Shown: in pieces, positions 45,180-57,680 of the stretch
How the letters are laid out: every line of letters begins with the position of its first letter
Position numbering within the stretch: the stretch's first letter is position 1
From: Lota lota
Taxonomy: Eukaryota; Chordata; Actinopteri; Gadiformes; Lotidae
Assembly (NCBI GenBank): GCA_026745465.1
Contig: JACYXH010000109.1
Coordinates: 1,391,001-1,455,000, forward strand
Length of the DNA: 64,000 bases
Reading direction: 5' to 3'
Made by a program: the position numbers and the translations under genes
Notes under the pieces: model-generated
Told to the model about the DNA's origin: nothing
Seen by the model: the letters and a program-made list of their open reading frames with translations, nothing else
Databases searched by the model: none

Positions 45180-45390
45180 GATGTGTGATTATTTATTTTA
45201 TACACCACCACAGCAGCGCTATGCTGCTAAACATTTGACTTTCAGTTTTCATGTCAGGATGTTCCTGCTGTGCGGTCATTATTGTAAATTAAAAACTTGG
45301 AAAACACTTTGGGAAATCCTCCAACCCGGGCCAGACACTAAACGTTAGCAAACAAACCTATTTTATACAGCCGCTCAATAACAATGTGTG
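45180..45390 (-). mobile_element. Inverted fragment of the 37562-type hAT
   Basis: The reverse complement carries aaataggtttgtt, ctggcccgggt, caataatgaccgc, tcctgacat and agcagcata...gctgctgtg, in the same order as 37800-37955. Termini are not preserved. Confidence 0.75.
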
Positions 45391-45414
45391 ACTTTTGCCC
45401 ATTTAATTATATAT

Positions 45415-45971
45415 TGTGGAGGGCCTAGATGCCAAATACCCTCCACAAGGGTAAAAGGAGATCAGCACCATGGACAACGGCCTTTCCCCAAAAGACAAGC
45501 ACTGAGGAAAGTCACTTGATCATCAGTATTATCCGGCACACCTGCTGCATGATTGGCAATGGGGAACACCTGCCGGCCATGTGGCCACAAGAGAGTTGGC
45601 CAGTTATAAAGGCAGGGTGAATTTCTCCCCTCGAGGAAGGATTGTGGCAACTTATTTAAAGTACGGTAAGCGGCCACTGGCCCTGAAGAGGAACCCCCTT
45701 AATAGAGTAGAGACGCTAGGAGAGAAGGACGTTTTGTGTGTGCTGCCTACTGTATCTATCCCCAGTTTCCTTTGTCCTCCACCCAGCCTCCAGCTCACCC
45801 CTGAAGCCCTTCCAGGAGACCTACTCTGGACCGGGAAGAAGTTACATTGAAGTTTCATCCTCCCCCCTTGTCACCATTTTTTTTATAAACCCTTGTTACT
45901 TGTGCCCACACCCTGTCTGCTGTTGTCCGTGTTTACAACCGAGTCAACCCCGCCTGACTCAAACTACCACA
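45415..45971 (+). mobile_element. Probable solo LTR
   Basis: The 557-bp block opens tgtggaggg and closes ctaccaca, a TGTGG/CCACA inverted pair, with atat on both sides as a 4-bp target duplication. A TATA-like ttataaagg at 45604-45612 fits an LTR promoter. It is GC-richer than its surroundings. No internal domain or partner LTR is present. The strand is taken from the TATA-like site. The short duplication in AT-rich DNA could be coincidence. Confidence 0.55.
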
Positions 45972-48430
45972 ATATCCTGCTCCAAAAATTGGACAAATTA
46001 CATATCAATATAATGTATAGGCTTCCCATACGGCAATTTATTTTACCAGAAAATATTTTACGAGATCCGAAAACAGATTTTGAGTTTAAATATCAAGTGG
46101 GGACGTCAGACCCTATCTGGTGCGTCCGATCACAAAAATCTAATTGAAACGACAAGGGGTTAACGTTAGATGGTGTGACAACAAATGACTCCTTAAGCTC
46201 CAAGTTATATATTTTTTTTATCTCAGTTGTCATAATTCTAGCTGGATGAGGCAACATTATTAACTACCGAAAAATCTTTTCAGTTTGGTTGAGGTCTGAA
46301 TAGTTCAATATCTTGAAGCGCCTATGTTAGCTGTTAGCAGTAGTGTTCTGTTAACGTGATCACCAGGAAAGGTCGTTTTTTGTTAGTTGCATTGGAATGG
46401 ACAGTAGACCCTTTGAAAATACTTTACCCATGAAGCATTGCTCCAATGAGTTGCCGGTTCTTGTCAAGGACAAGAAAAGTAATGTTTTTTTGCAACAACA
46501 AAAAAGGATATTATAGCAGCGCATTCCACTCGCACACGTGCAAGTTGATACATATTTATCTTCGCACACAACCATTTTTAATAGCATATGCGATCAAAAC
46601 TGTCGCACTGTACTTTTTCCATCACTTATTTGCTCATTTTGTGTTGTACTTCAGGAACATTGGGCTTTATATTCTAGATCTTGTGCCTGCTACTCACATG
46701 CCTCCTCGCTGATCAAGCCCAATGTTGAAATTAGCTATGTTCTCAAGTGCAATCAATGAAAAAAGATCAGAGCATTCTCATATACCTTTTATTTAGTATT
46801 TTCTTTCTGTACATCTCTGTTGTTTCCGGCTCTGGGGCTCTAGAAAGAAGAGACGGTATTGAAAGACATTGATGCCTACAGTAAAATGAAAATAAATGAA
46901 GGGGAATGAGCACTATGTTATTGGCCTCTGATCTTGATACCATGCAAATTGAGTTCTGCTGGGGTACCTGCATTACACCTAGCTTTCTCCCAGATCTCAT
47001 GCCTATGCTGATTATATCTCCAATCTTCTCTTCTTTCCCATCTCTCTTCAGGCAAGACACTCGTAAACAGTGGGTGCATTTATTGCCGTTGCTGATTGTT
47101 CCCTCAACCGCCCATAAAGCACAGCGACGGCTTGTCCGCACTCAAGAGAGGATTACTCTGTCTTTGTTCATTACCACACGTGGCTCAGACATGCATATTG
47201 CTCTGTCTATCCTCTCTGTCTTCCACATTCCCCATCCCTGCATATCCTCATCCTCCCATATCTGGTCGTAAAATTATGATAGATTGGCGGGGCAGATAAG
47301 ATCTATCTATCCATCTCTCTATCGCTCTTCCTTTCTCTTTGTGCGCCTTTTCATTGTTGTCAGTTTTACAGTTTACAGTTCAACACCATCCCCGCTTACC
47401 TTGACTGTTAGTCTTTGTTGTCTATCCTGTGACAGTCACTCATTTACACTCGTTTGTTCTGTCTCTCTCACTGTCTGGTAGGAAAGGAGAGGTAAAATAC
47501 TGTAGTGAGCGCTCCAGTCAAATGATCAGTTTACAGATGGCTCTTGCGCATGCCAGCGCCCTCGTGTTCTCCTTGCTTCATAAACTCTCCTCTGTAGTTT
47601 GGGCTTTAATATGGCCTTCACAAGTGTTAATGAGGGTTTGGCCTTCCGAGCAGCTTGTGTGCAGAGAGCGGGTGTCGCTCTCCCTCACAGCACTCAGCGA
47701 GGTGTCTTCCTGCATGCCATGTAACAGAGAAGGCTTTGTTGTGACTGTAGGCACACGCACAACCTGTGTGTGTGTGTGTGCACAAATGCCCACATGCACA
47801 CTTGAAAAGTGACCCATGTTGAACCTCCATGCCATGGAAAGTTTTTGCTCTCTTCACTCTGATCGCCTCATCTGTTTATTAACTGTTGGATATTTTAAGA
47901 GTTAAGAGTCCCTGTAGAAGAGACAACATTATTTCGGGTAAACAGCTTGGAAACTCTTAGCACATTAATTCCTCAATGGTCTTTGGGGGATTTTTTGTGC
48001 TTATAATATATAATCTAGGACTGTTATGGTCAAGAATACATATGGCGATACTGATGACTCGGTCTCCTGTCCTCAGGGACCTAGTGGCCTGCACATACAT
48101 AGGCTTGTATACTTTGATACATACTTGTACACTAACAAACCTCACTGCCAATTAATATCTAGCTGGCCTTTCGTTGACAGGTGTTTCATGTATCATCTGT
48201 TTATAAAGAATACAAATACGAGCCAGTTTCTGTGAACTTTTAAGTTGCTGCAGGGCTAAATAACTACCTGAAATTTCTCTTGTAAGGCAGCTTTTGGATT
48301 ACACATTTAATTACTTCACCTTACACACATAAACACAGCACACACAGACAGGAGATGCACAGAAGATGCTTTAATTGTGGGCTACCATCCATGCCATGCC
48401 CAGCATTGGCAAGAACAGAATGCATTATAC
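45972..48430. other. Intron stretch without a supported gene
   Basis: It contains the 47347-47432 copy of the 35585 block, C/T-rich DNA at 47200-47350 and a short GT run at 47767-47781. Frames such as 46906-47271 lack domains and splice partners. Confidence 0.4.
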
Positions 48431-48468
48431 ACACACACACACACACACAGACACAGACAGACACAGAC

Positions 48469-48555
<87 letters not shown>

Positions 48556-48556
48556 G
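48431..48556. repeat. (CA)n then (CAGA)n microsatellite
   Basis: A short CA run passes into mixed CACAGA and then about 20 pure CAGA units. The three overlapping open frames on the plus strand are repeat artefacts. Confidence 0.95.
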
Positions 48557-49251
48557 TTTGAAGTCAATACAAGGTTATACTAGGCTATTATGAAGGGGTA
48601 CCATGAGTTTATGAGCAGCACAGTCTAGTTAGACAACAAATGCACCTCTGCTAGTGTACAACAGAATTGCCACAAATAACTGCAGCATGTAGCAATTTAA
48701 ACCTGACAAGAAGAATAAACTGGTGTTGAAGGATCACTGATTTCCTCCAGTTGTCCAAAGTTGATAGCCATCCTTACTATCCATCCATACTTTTGGGTTA
48801 GCATTGTCTCAGTACACTTCACCTGCCAACAAAATCATATGGAAGTGTTGGTTCCAAGGTGTGTCTTTATCTTTTCTATAAAGATGCTTTAATGGCACAT
48901 ATCTGGGTCATCAAATTTTAGCTGAGATGGCAGGAGGTAAAATCAATACAAGTCAAAGACAAAGGTCCCACACTTCCACTGTAGTTGATCATCCATTTAG
49001 GGTTGGACAGTCAGTGTTGCCTTTCTTCGAGCAAAAGAAACAACAGGCATTCTTAAAGCCTGATCTTAGTGGCCGACATGTGACCATGTAAAGGTGTATG
49101 ACTGGGGCAGGGGGTCAACAGAAATGGATAAGAGTGAGAGAGTTGTATAAAAACTGAATCATAACCAATGCTTTAGGAGTCTTATTGATCCTTGGTTCAG
49201 GATTGAGTGGAAAGAACAACTCAGTCCAGGCTTGAGTGAGCAGGCGTCATA
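48557..49251. other. Unique-looking intron stretch
   Basis: AT-rich sequence in which I recognise nothing. Confidence 0.4.
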
Positions 49252-49276
49252 CCCCCCCCCCCCCCCCCCCCCCCCC
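49252..49276. repeat. Homopolymer of 25 C
   Basis: An uninterrupted C tract; the complementary G strand could form four-stranded structures. Length may be affected by assembly error. Confidence 0.9.
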
Positions 49277-49590
49277 ACCTCACCCCTCGTTCCTATCCTC
49301 CACCACCATGGACGGAGAGACTTCTGTGCGAAAATGCAACTCACCTCACTGCGACCAATCAATAAGCCATTAGCAATCAAATAAGCGATTAAGAGAAACG
49401 CATGTCGCCGGCCTCTGTGGCCCCTTCCCCCACCAACACCTTCTTTCCCCAGAATCCATCTATCTGGTCATTCTCTTATCTCTTGGCACCATGTGTTCCC
49501 TCCTCCTGTTCTGCCGGATCCAGATGTGCAAGCATGGCGGCGAGATGTGAATTGAGATTTCCCTCCCGCATCAAGAAGCTAAGCCAAAGA

Positions 49591-51079
<1,489 letters not shown>

Positions 51080-51330
51080 AGGGCTGCACGATATGGCCAA
51101 AAATTATATGATGGGGTTAGCAAACAACCTGGTTCACGTGGATTTCTTTTGATTCTACTCGCGCGAACAATGCAAATTCGCCATTCGCTCGAGTTCAACT
51201 ATTTGAACTTTCCCGCGAATTTCGCTTGATGCTGAATCACTCACAACCTCGCCCGAATAACGTGAGGAAGAATAACCCGAGTTGAATATTCGCTTCGCTT
51301 TTGGTGTGAACGCACCTTAATGATTCCTTT
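51080..51330. repeat. MITE fragments
   Basis: The phrase agggctgcacgatatggcc opens one common fish repeat. The block ending ggtgtgaacgcacctta (51306-51320) has the terminus wording of another, PIF-Harbinger-like family, preceded by repeated gcgaa/ttcgc motifs. Both are incomplete. Confidence 0.45.
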
Positions 51331-51616
51331 GGTATCTGAATTCTTTACTGCAGGTGTTGCATTTGGCAGTCATTATTTTTTTTGTAAAGGTAAGCCAAAC
51401 TTTAGAACGCTTGCTGTGGTCAGCCATGGTTCAGGTGGTAAATGGAAATTTCACTTTTTCACATGCTTTGTTGACGTATTGCGTAACAAATGAAATTATG
51501 CAAAAGTTTGGAACCGAAATGCATAACCAAAATACACGTGTCTTATCGAAGCCAAAGTTCTTGGAAATTTGAAACCGGTTTCAACTTGGAATCGGTTATC
51601 GATACCCAACCCTACA

Positions 51617-51905
51617 CCCATGGCAGGCCACTTTGGGATTCGTAAAACCCAGGAGAGAACAGCCAGGTACTTTTACTGGCCCAAGTTACATCATGTTGTC
51701 ACATTTTGCCGCTCATGTCACACATGCTAGGCGGTTACTAAACTGAACAAAAAGATTCCTGTTGCACCTCTTATTCCTCTTCATGTTGTGGAGCAGCCAT
51801 TTTCAAGAGTAGTGATTGACTGTGTTGGCCCTCTGGCTAAGCCCAAAAAAGGCAACGAGCATCTACTTACCATTTTCGTTTCATCCACTCAGTGTATATA
51901 TCTGT
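51617..51905 (+). pseudogene. Relic of a retroelement integrase (Gmr1/gypsy type)
   Basis: The plus-strand frame shows the integrase zinc-binding region, GHFGIRKTQ, YFYWPKL and CRSCHTC, then a TAG stop. It continues with PFSRVVIDCVGPL (first catalytic Asp) and GNEHLLTIFV before decaying. It resembles the integrase of the intact element at 52309-56331 in the CRxCHTC and DCVGPL words, but runs in the opposite direction and is much older. No LTR was recognised around it. A MITE end (ggttatcgatacccaaccc) sits just upstream at 51593. Confidence 0.8.
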
Positions 51906-52308
51906 CTGCTGTCCTGTGTTTGCAGGGAAAGGTTTTCACCTTCTCTCCTTGCTCATTTAGTTTTGTCTTAGTGAATGTTGCGATCAGCCATGTCGCCCCA
52001 CAGCAGTTGACGTGAGGCATTGTTTGTTTCCCCTTTGCTGATATTGTTTCTCATCTGTCACCATGGTCACCTTCCAATGAATCTTCTGTAAGCCACTTGC
52101 AACCCCATGTGATATGTCCCAGGCGGGGGTGCTCAGTTCCTATATGGATTATTGCAGGTACTCTGTTTTTGAAAATCTAAATTCAATTTCCTTGCTGTCT
52201 TTATCAGGTTAGAGGGATCAATTGGCCCTGGGGCCCCATCCCCAGTAATGCAATTAAGATCTATAGGATTTTATCCAAGAAAAGAAGAGCCATGTCTGTG
52301 TGAGTGTG

Positions 52309-52913
52309 TGTTACGAACCCCGTGGCTTTATACGTCTAGATGGATGGTCATGAGGCCCGTAACATAATTCATGCAAATTAGTGGGATGACGTGGAACAGT
52401 GAGAACGAAAAAACTACACGACAACCGTAAACTACCGTCAAACATAAAATGTTTAATTGTGAACACATGGTAAATATTTGGGAAGAAGGGCTGAGCAGGA
52501 CCCAAGAAATGAAACAATAATGTACAAAAAAACACAGTGGGTGGTCCACTCAGGTCTAACAAGTGTTTCTTTCCCTTTTCCCCAAAAAAACAACACAAAG
52601 TTATCAAACAGAATAACTAGCGAGTTAACAAAACATAGGACACCACAGTGTCCATACTCACATACGGAATTTAGTGTGTCTCTCTCTCTTTCTCTCTCTC
52701 TCAACAAACACAACTGATCGGTTTATATACATTGGTAAGTGATTGAAAAACCAGCAACAGGTGGTGCAATCCAGAGGAATGTTCACTGATTGGTCCACCT
52801 TAGCTATCAGCAGTCACCTCAACGACCACCAATCAGGAACATCCAGGACACCTGTTATTAGGGCAGAAGGAGAGGAAACAACAACAAGACACAGGATACC
52901 TGTATCCGTAACA
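52309..52913 (-). repeat. 3' LTR of the Gmr1-like element
   Basis: A 605-bp LTR with TGTTAC...GTAACA ends. On the minus strand it has a TATATAAA promoter box (plus 52719-52730 region, tttatata). It differs from the other LTR at a CT-repeat length (8 nt) and at a 2-nt at indel. Confidence 0.95.
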
Positions 52914-52924
52914 CTCCCACCCTT
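52914..52924 (-). other. Polypurine tract
   Basis: The minus strand reads aagggtgggag directly against the 3' LTR, the usual plus-strand primer position. Confidence 0.75.
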
Positions 52925-53049
52925 AAAAGAGCAAACCACAATGGTTTGCGACACACGTACCATCACAAACCCAAAATAAAAAAATCATCCTACCAGGATA
53001 ACCAAAAAAAACCTAGATCATCAAACACGACAAAGCATCTGCCAACACA

Positions 53050-54480
53050 TTATCCAACCCCTTTTTGTGGCAGATCTCCAAATTGTAGAGGAATGGACTC
53101 TGGGTACCTGGCGACCACACACACAAACGTCAACACAAACTGGTTACCAGACCCTGTCTCTGGCAATGGTCCCACACAATCAACCATCACATGTTCGAAC
53201 GGTTCACCTATGGCCGGTATGGGACAAAGAGGCGCGGGGGAAATAACCTGGTTCGGTTTCCCAGCCACTTGACAGGTGTGGCAAGTCCGACAGAACTGAG
53301 CCACATCTTGTTTTAAACCAGGCCAAAAGAAATGTCGCAAAACTCGATCATAAGTCTTGGTGACTCCCAGATGTCCGGACCACTGGTGATCATGAGCGAG
53401 GGATAAAACATTTTGTCGAAAGGCTGTAGGAATCACTATTTGGTAAACAGCATTCCAATCTCCGCCAGCGTCAACATGGGATGTCCATTTACGCATGAGG
53501 AGATTACCATCAATGAAGTATACCATGTTTTTCTTCTTTAGCTCCTCCTCTGAGACAACACTAGAAAAACATTTAGCCAGGCTAATGTCAACCTTTTGGT
53601 TAGCGATCAGCTGCTCATGAGTAAGTGGTAACTGTATTGCCTCAGCGACAAGTTCCACATCCTTCTTCCTTTCTCTGGACTGTTGGTCAGACTGCACCAG
53701 CTTACCAGACGTAGCACCCGAACTATCCTCTGGGTCACACTCTCTGAATAGAATCGTGTTCGACAAATCTATCACATCACCCACTTGTCGTGCTTGAGCA
53801 CGTGTGACAGCACAAGCGGGGAACACATCTGGATAACCCTGTGCCAGCTCCTCCGAGAGAGACTGGTCACTTTTATCCAATACCTCCAATACGGGTATCA
53901 CCTTTCCTCCGGCAATATCGTTGCCCATTATAAATGTCACACCTTTTACTGGCAACATAGGACGTACTCCAACTCTGAACACTCCACTGACTAAATCAGA
54001 GTGTACCTTCACAAAGTGCAACGGCACGGGGACGAATCCCATTTCAATTCCTTGTACTAACACATTGGAACCACAATATGTATTTTTGGACAAGGGCAAC
54101 ACATCAGTTAGTATGAACGACTGCGCCGCACCAGTATCTCTGAGGATTCTAACTGGACGCTGAGACGCTTCATCACCTGATATAGACACAAACCCCTCAA
54201 AAATGAACGGTTCATAACTGTGATCTGGGACAGGGACTTTCAAACCACATTCACTATGAGGCCTCTGTCTTGATTCTGGCCTTACAACCGTACGAATCAG
54301 CCCAACACCCGTTGGCGGCCTGGCGTGCTGAGGCATCCCCTGTTTGCGTTTTAGCAGAAAGCAATCTTTAATCATATGTCCCACCTTATGACAATAGAAA
54401 CATTGACGCACATCTTTTGGGCGTGCTGGATGTACTGCTGGTCGACTAGGACTAAAAGTTAGCAACTCTGCAGACCTGCT
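53050..54480 (-). CDS. Zinc knuckle, protease and partial integrase frame (Gmr1-like)
   Basis: The frame begins directly after the UAG that ends gag and has no ATG, so it can be made only by reading through that stop (or reflects a mutated single ORF). Numbering from the first residues after the stop-proximal Leu, it shows a CX2CX4HX4C knuckle (C22, C25, H30, C35) and an aspartic protease active site DTGAA at D110. A later I-M-G-N-D motif follows, then a linker of about 180 residues without any RT motif. The integrase zinc finger comes next (H366 region and C392/C395) and the first catalytic Asp D429 (MVDCVGPL). Homology ends at PESIPLQ, about residue 461, then ten unrelated residues and a stop. 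The frame is otherwise uninterrupted. Confidence 0.85.
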   Translation of the reverse strand, partial: SRSAELLTFSPSRPAVHPARPKDVRQCFYCHKVGHMIKDCFLLKRKQGMPQHARPPTGVGLIRTVVRPESRQRPHSECGLKVPVPDHSYEPFIFEGFVSISGDEASQRPVRILRDTGAAQSFILTDVLPLSKNTYCGSNVLVQGIEMGFVPVPLHFVKVHSDLVSGVFRVGVRPMLPVKGVTFIMGNDIAGGKVIPVLEVLDKSDQSLSEELAQGYPDVFPACAVTRAQARQVGDVIDLSNTILFRECDPEDSSGATSGKLVQSDQQSRERKKDVELVAEAIQLPLTHEQLIANQKVDISLAKCFSSVVSEEELKKKNMVYFIDGNLLMRKWTSHVDAGGDWNAVYQIVIPTAFRQNVLSLAHDHQWSGHLGVTKTYDRVLRHFFWPGLKQDVAQFCRTCHTCQVAGKPNQVISPAPLCPIPAIGEPFEHVMVDCVGPLPETGSGNQFVLTFVCVVARYPESIPLQFGDLPQKGVG

Positions 54481-55590
54481 CTACGTATGAGCCGAAAACA
54501 CGCTCTTATGCGTCAACACAAATTCGTCTGCCAATACAGACGCTTCCGACAGTGAGGATACTTTCTGTTCGTTCAGATAAACTACAATGCGTTCGGGTAA
54601 GCAATTTTTAAACTCTTCTAACAAGATTAACTCCCGTAGAGAGTTAAAATCAGTTACCTTACTAGCACTGTGCCATTTGTCAAACAGATTTCCTTTGTCT
54701 CTAGCAAACTCTACATAAGTCTGAGTATAAGTCTTTTTATGAGACCTAAATCTCTGTCGATATGCCTCAGGAACAAGCTCATAGGCACGAAGAACAGTAG
54801 CTTTGACCACGTCATAATTTAAGCTGTCTTCAAGAGGTAGTGCTGACAGAACCTCTTGGGCTTTACCTGTTAATTTACACTGAAGTAATAGGCACCATAC
54901 CTCTTCGGGCCATTTCAATGCTACCGCTATACGTTCAAACACACCGAAATAGGAATCAACCTCTGACTCTCTAAACACAGGTACCAAGGCGATCTGTCTA
55001 CTAATATCAAAAGTAGCAGACGACACAGCTGGTGAGGATGGCTCACTAGAAGACATAGTATGCGCCGAGACTAACCTCGCTGTTTCTGCCTCCAGTTCCA
55101 GTTTACGCATCTCCAGTTCTTGATCAAGCCTACGCCTTTCCAGTTCTAGATCAAGCCTACGCGTTTCCAGTTCTTGATCAAGCCTACGCATTTCCATCTT
55201 GTCTTGCCTGATCTGTGCTCGCTCTTCCGCCTCCATTTGGAGCCGTGTCGAGCGGACATCCATCCTGGCATCACTGTCAGTCAGTGGGGAGAGTGGGTCA
55301 TAACGGGGCAATGTGGCTGGAGCCTTAGCCTCGTCCTCAGACACTGATGGGCTTACCGGAGCAGCAACCACATCCCCTACAGGAGCAGCAGACTCAGGCG
55401 GCGGTAACTCAAGCACTCGCTCGTTCAACAATACTTCTAACACTACTTTCCTCACTTCGGCTTTCACTAAAACCCTTGATATAGGTACAGAAAAGTGGTC
55501 AGCCAAAGCCTGTAGATCCACTCTACGGCAACTCTCAAAAACCTCCCACGTAGGGTTTTCCAAAAATGCATCCAACTCAAAAGTAGCCAT
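54481..55590 (-). CDS. Gag of the Gmr1-like element, with SCAN-like segment
   Basis: The ATG at 55590 opens 369 codons ending in UAG (54481-54483). An N-terminal region (MATFELDAFLENPTWEVF) is followed by a Pro/Ala-rich link. A charged coiled coil of 9-residue repeats (RRLDQELET-type, about residues 130-170) comes next, then a capsid-like domain (YFGVFERIA, LTGKAQEVLSAL). The end, LRELILLEEFKNCLPERIV through DEFVLTH, resembles the SCAN domain of vertebrate zinc-finger proteins. SCAN is known from the literature to derive from Gmr1-like gag capsids. Gag would form the particle; no stop or frameshift interrupts it. There is no nucleocapsid finger before the UAG, as it lies in the next frame segment. 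Confidence 0.85.
   Translation of the reverse strand: MATFELDAFLENPTWEVFESCRRVDLQALADHFSVPISRVLVKAEVRKVVLEVLLNERVLELPPPESAAPVGDVVAAPVSPSVSEDEAKAPATLPRYDPLSPLTDSDARMDVRSTRLQMEAEERAQIRQDKMEMRRLDQELETRRLDLELERRRLDQELEMRKLELEAETARLVSAHTMSSSEPSSPAVSSATFDISRQIALVPVFRESEVDSYFGVFERIAVALKWPEEVWCLLLQCKLTGKAQEVLSALPLEDSLNYDVVKATVLRAYELVPEAYRQRFRSHKKTYTQTYVEFARDKGNLFDKWHSASKVTDFNSLRELILLEEFKNCLPERIVVYLNEQKVSSLSEASVLADEFVLTHKSVFSAHT
55090..55195 (-). repeat. 27-bp tandem repeats within gag
   Basis: The plus-strand unit with agttcttgatcaagcctacg is present three times, plus a diverged fourth. It encodes nine-residue coiled-coil repeats in frame. The expansion keeps the reading frame. Confidence 0.85.
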
Positions 55591-55713
55591 GCTAAACTAG
55601 CAACACGAGCCGTCAAATACTGAACACAAAAAAAAAACTGGTAGTTACAGCTGCCAAGCTCAACACTGAACCAGACACCAACTAATTTGCATGAGTATCA
55701 AGGAGATAGATCT

Positions 55714-55731
55714 ATCCCGGACGAGCCCCCA
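55714..55731 (-). other. Primer-binding site, tRNA-Pro type
   Basis: The minus strand reads TGGGGGCTCGTCCGGGAT, the 18-nt complement of the 3' end of tRNA-Pro as known from tRNA-Pro-primed retroelements. It starts 5 nt inside the 5' LTR boundary. Confidence 0.85.
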
Positions 55732-55736
55732 CTTTA

Positions 55737-56331
55737 TGTTACGAACCCCGTGGCTTTATACATCTAGGTGGATGGTCATGAGGCCCGTAACATAATTCAT
55801 GCAAATTAGTGGGATGACGTGGAACAGTGAGAACGAAAAAACTACACGACAACCGTAAACTACCGTCAAACATAAAATGTTTAATTGTGAACACGGTAAA
55901 TATTTGGGAAGAAGGGCTGAGCAGGACCCAAGAAATGAAACAATAATGTACAAAAAAACACAGTGGGTGGTCCACTCAGGTCTAACAAGTGTTTCTTTCC
56001 CTTTTCCCCAAAAAAACAACACAAAGTTATCAAACAGAATAACTAGCGAGTTAACAAAACATAGGACATCACAGTGTCCATACTCACATACGGAATTTAG
56101 TGTGTCTTTCTCTCTCTCTCAACAAACACAACTGATCGGTTTATATACATTGGTAAGTGATTGAAAAACCAGCAACAGGTGGTGCAATCCAGAGGAATGT
56201 TCACTGATTGGTCCACCTTAGCTATCAGCAGTCACCTCAACGACCACCAATCAGGAACATCCAGGACACCTGTTATTAGGGCAGAAGGAGAGGAAACAAC
56301 AACAAGACACAGGATACCTGTATCCGTAACA
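55737..56331 (-). repeat. 5' LTR of the Gmr1-like element
   Basis: A 595-bp LTR with the same ends and promoter box as the 3' LTR. It would drive minus-strand transcription, antisense to lrp8. Confidence 0.95.
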
Positions 56332-56336
56332 GTGTG

Positions 56337-57680
<1,344 letters not shown>

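Larger units (their letters stand above)
52309..56331 (-). mobile_element. Young Gmr1-like LTR retrotransposon, RT-less
   Basis: The 4,023-bp element is flanked by gtgtg on both sides (52304-52308 and 56332-56336). Minus-strand order is 5' LTR (55737-56331), primer site, gag, in-frame UAG, zinc knuckle, protease, linker, integrase zinc finger and start of integrase core, polypurine tract, 3' LTR (52309-52913). By eye the LTRs differ by 3 substitutions and 2 indels (2 and 8 nt), so the insertion is recent. Integrase following protease with no RT between them is the Gmr1-like arrangement. The rest of integrase, RT and RNase H are missing. It sits antisense in the lrp8 intron. Confidence 0.9.
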
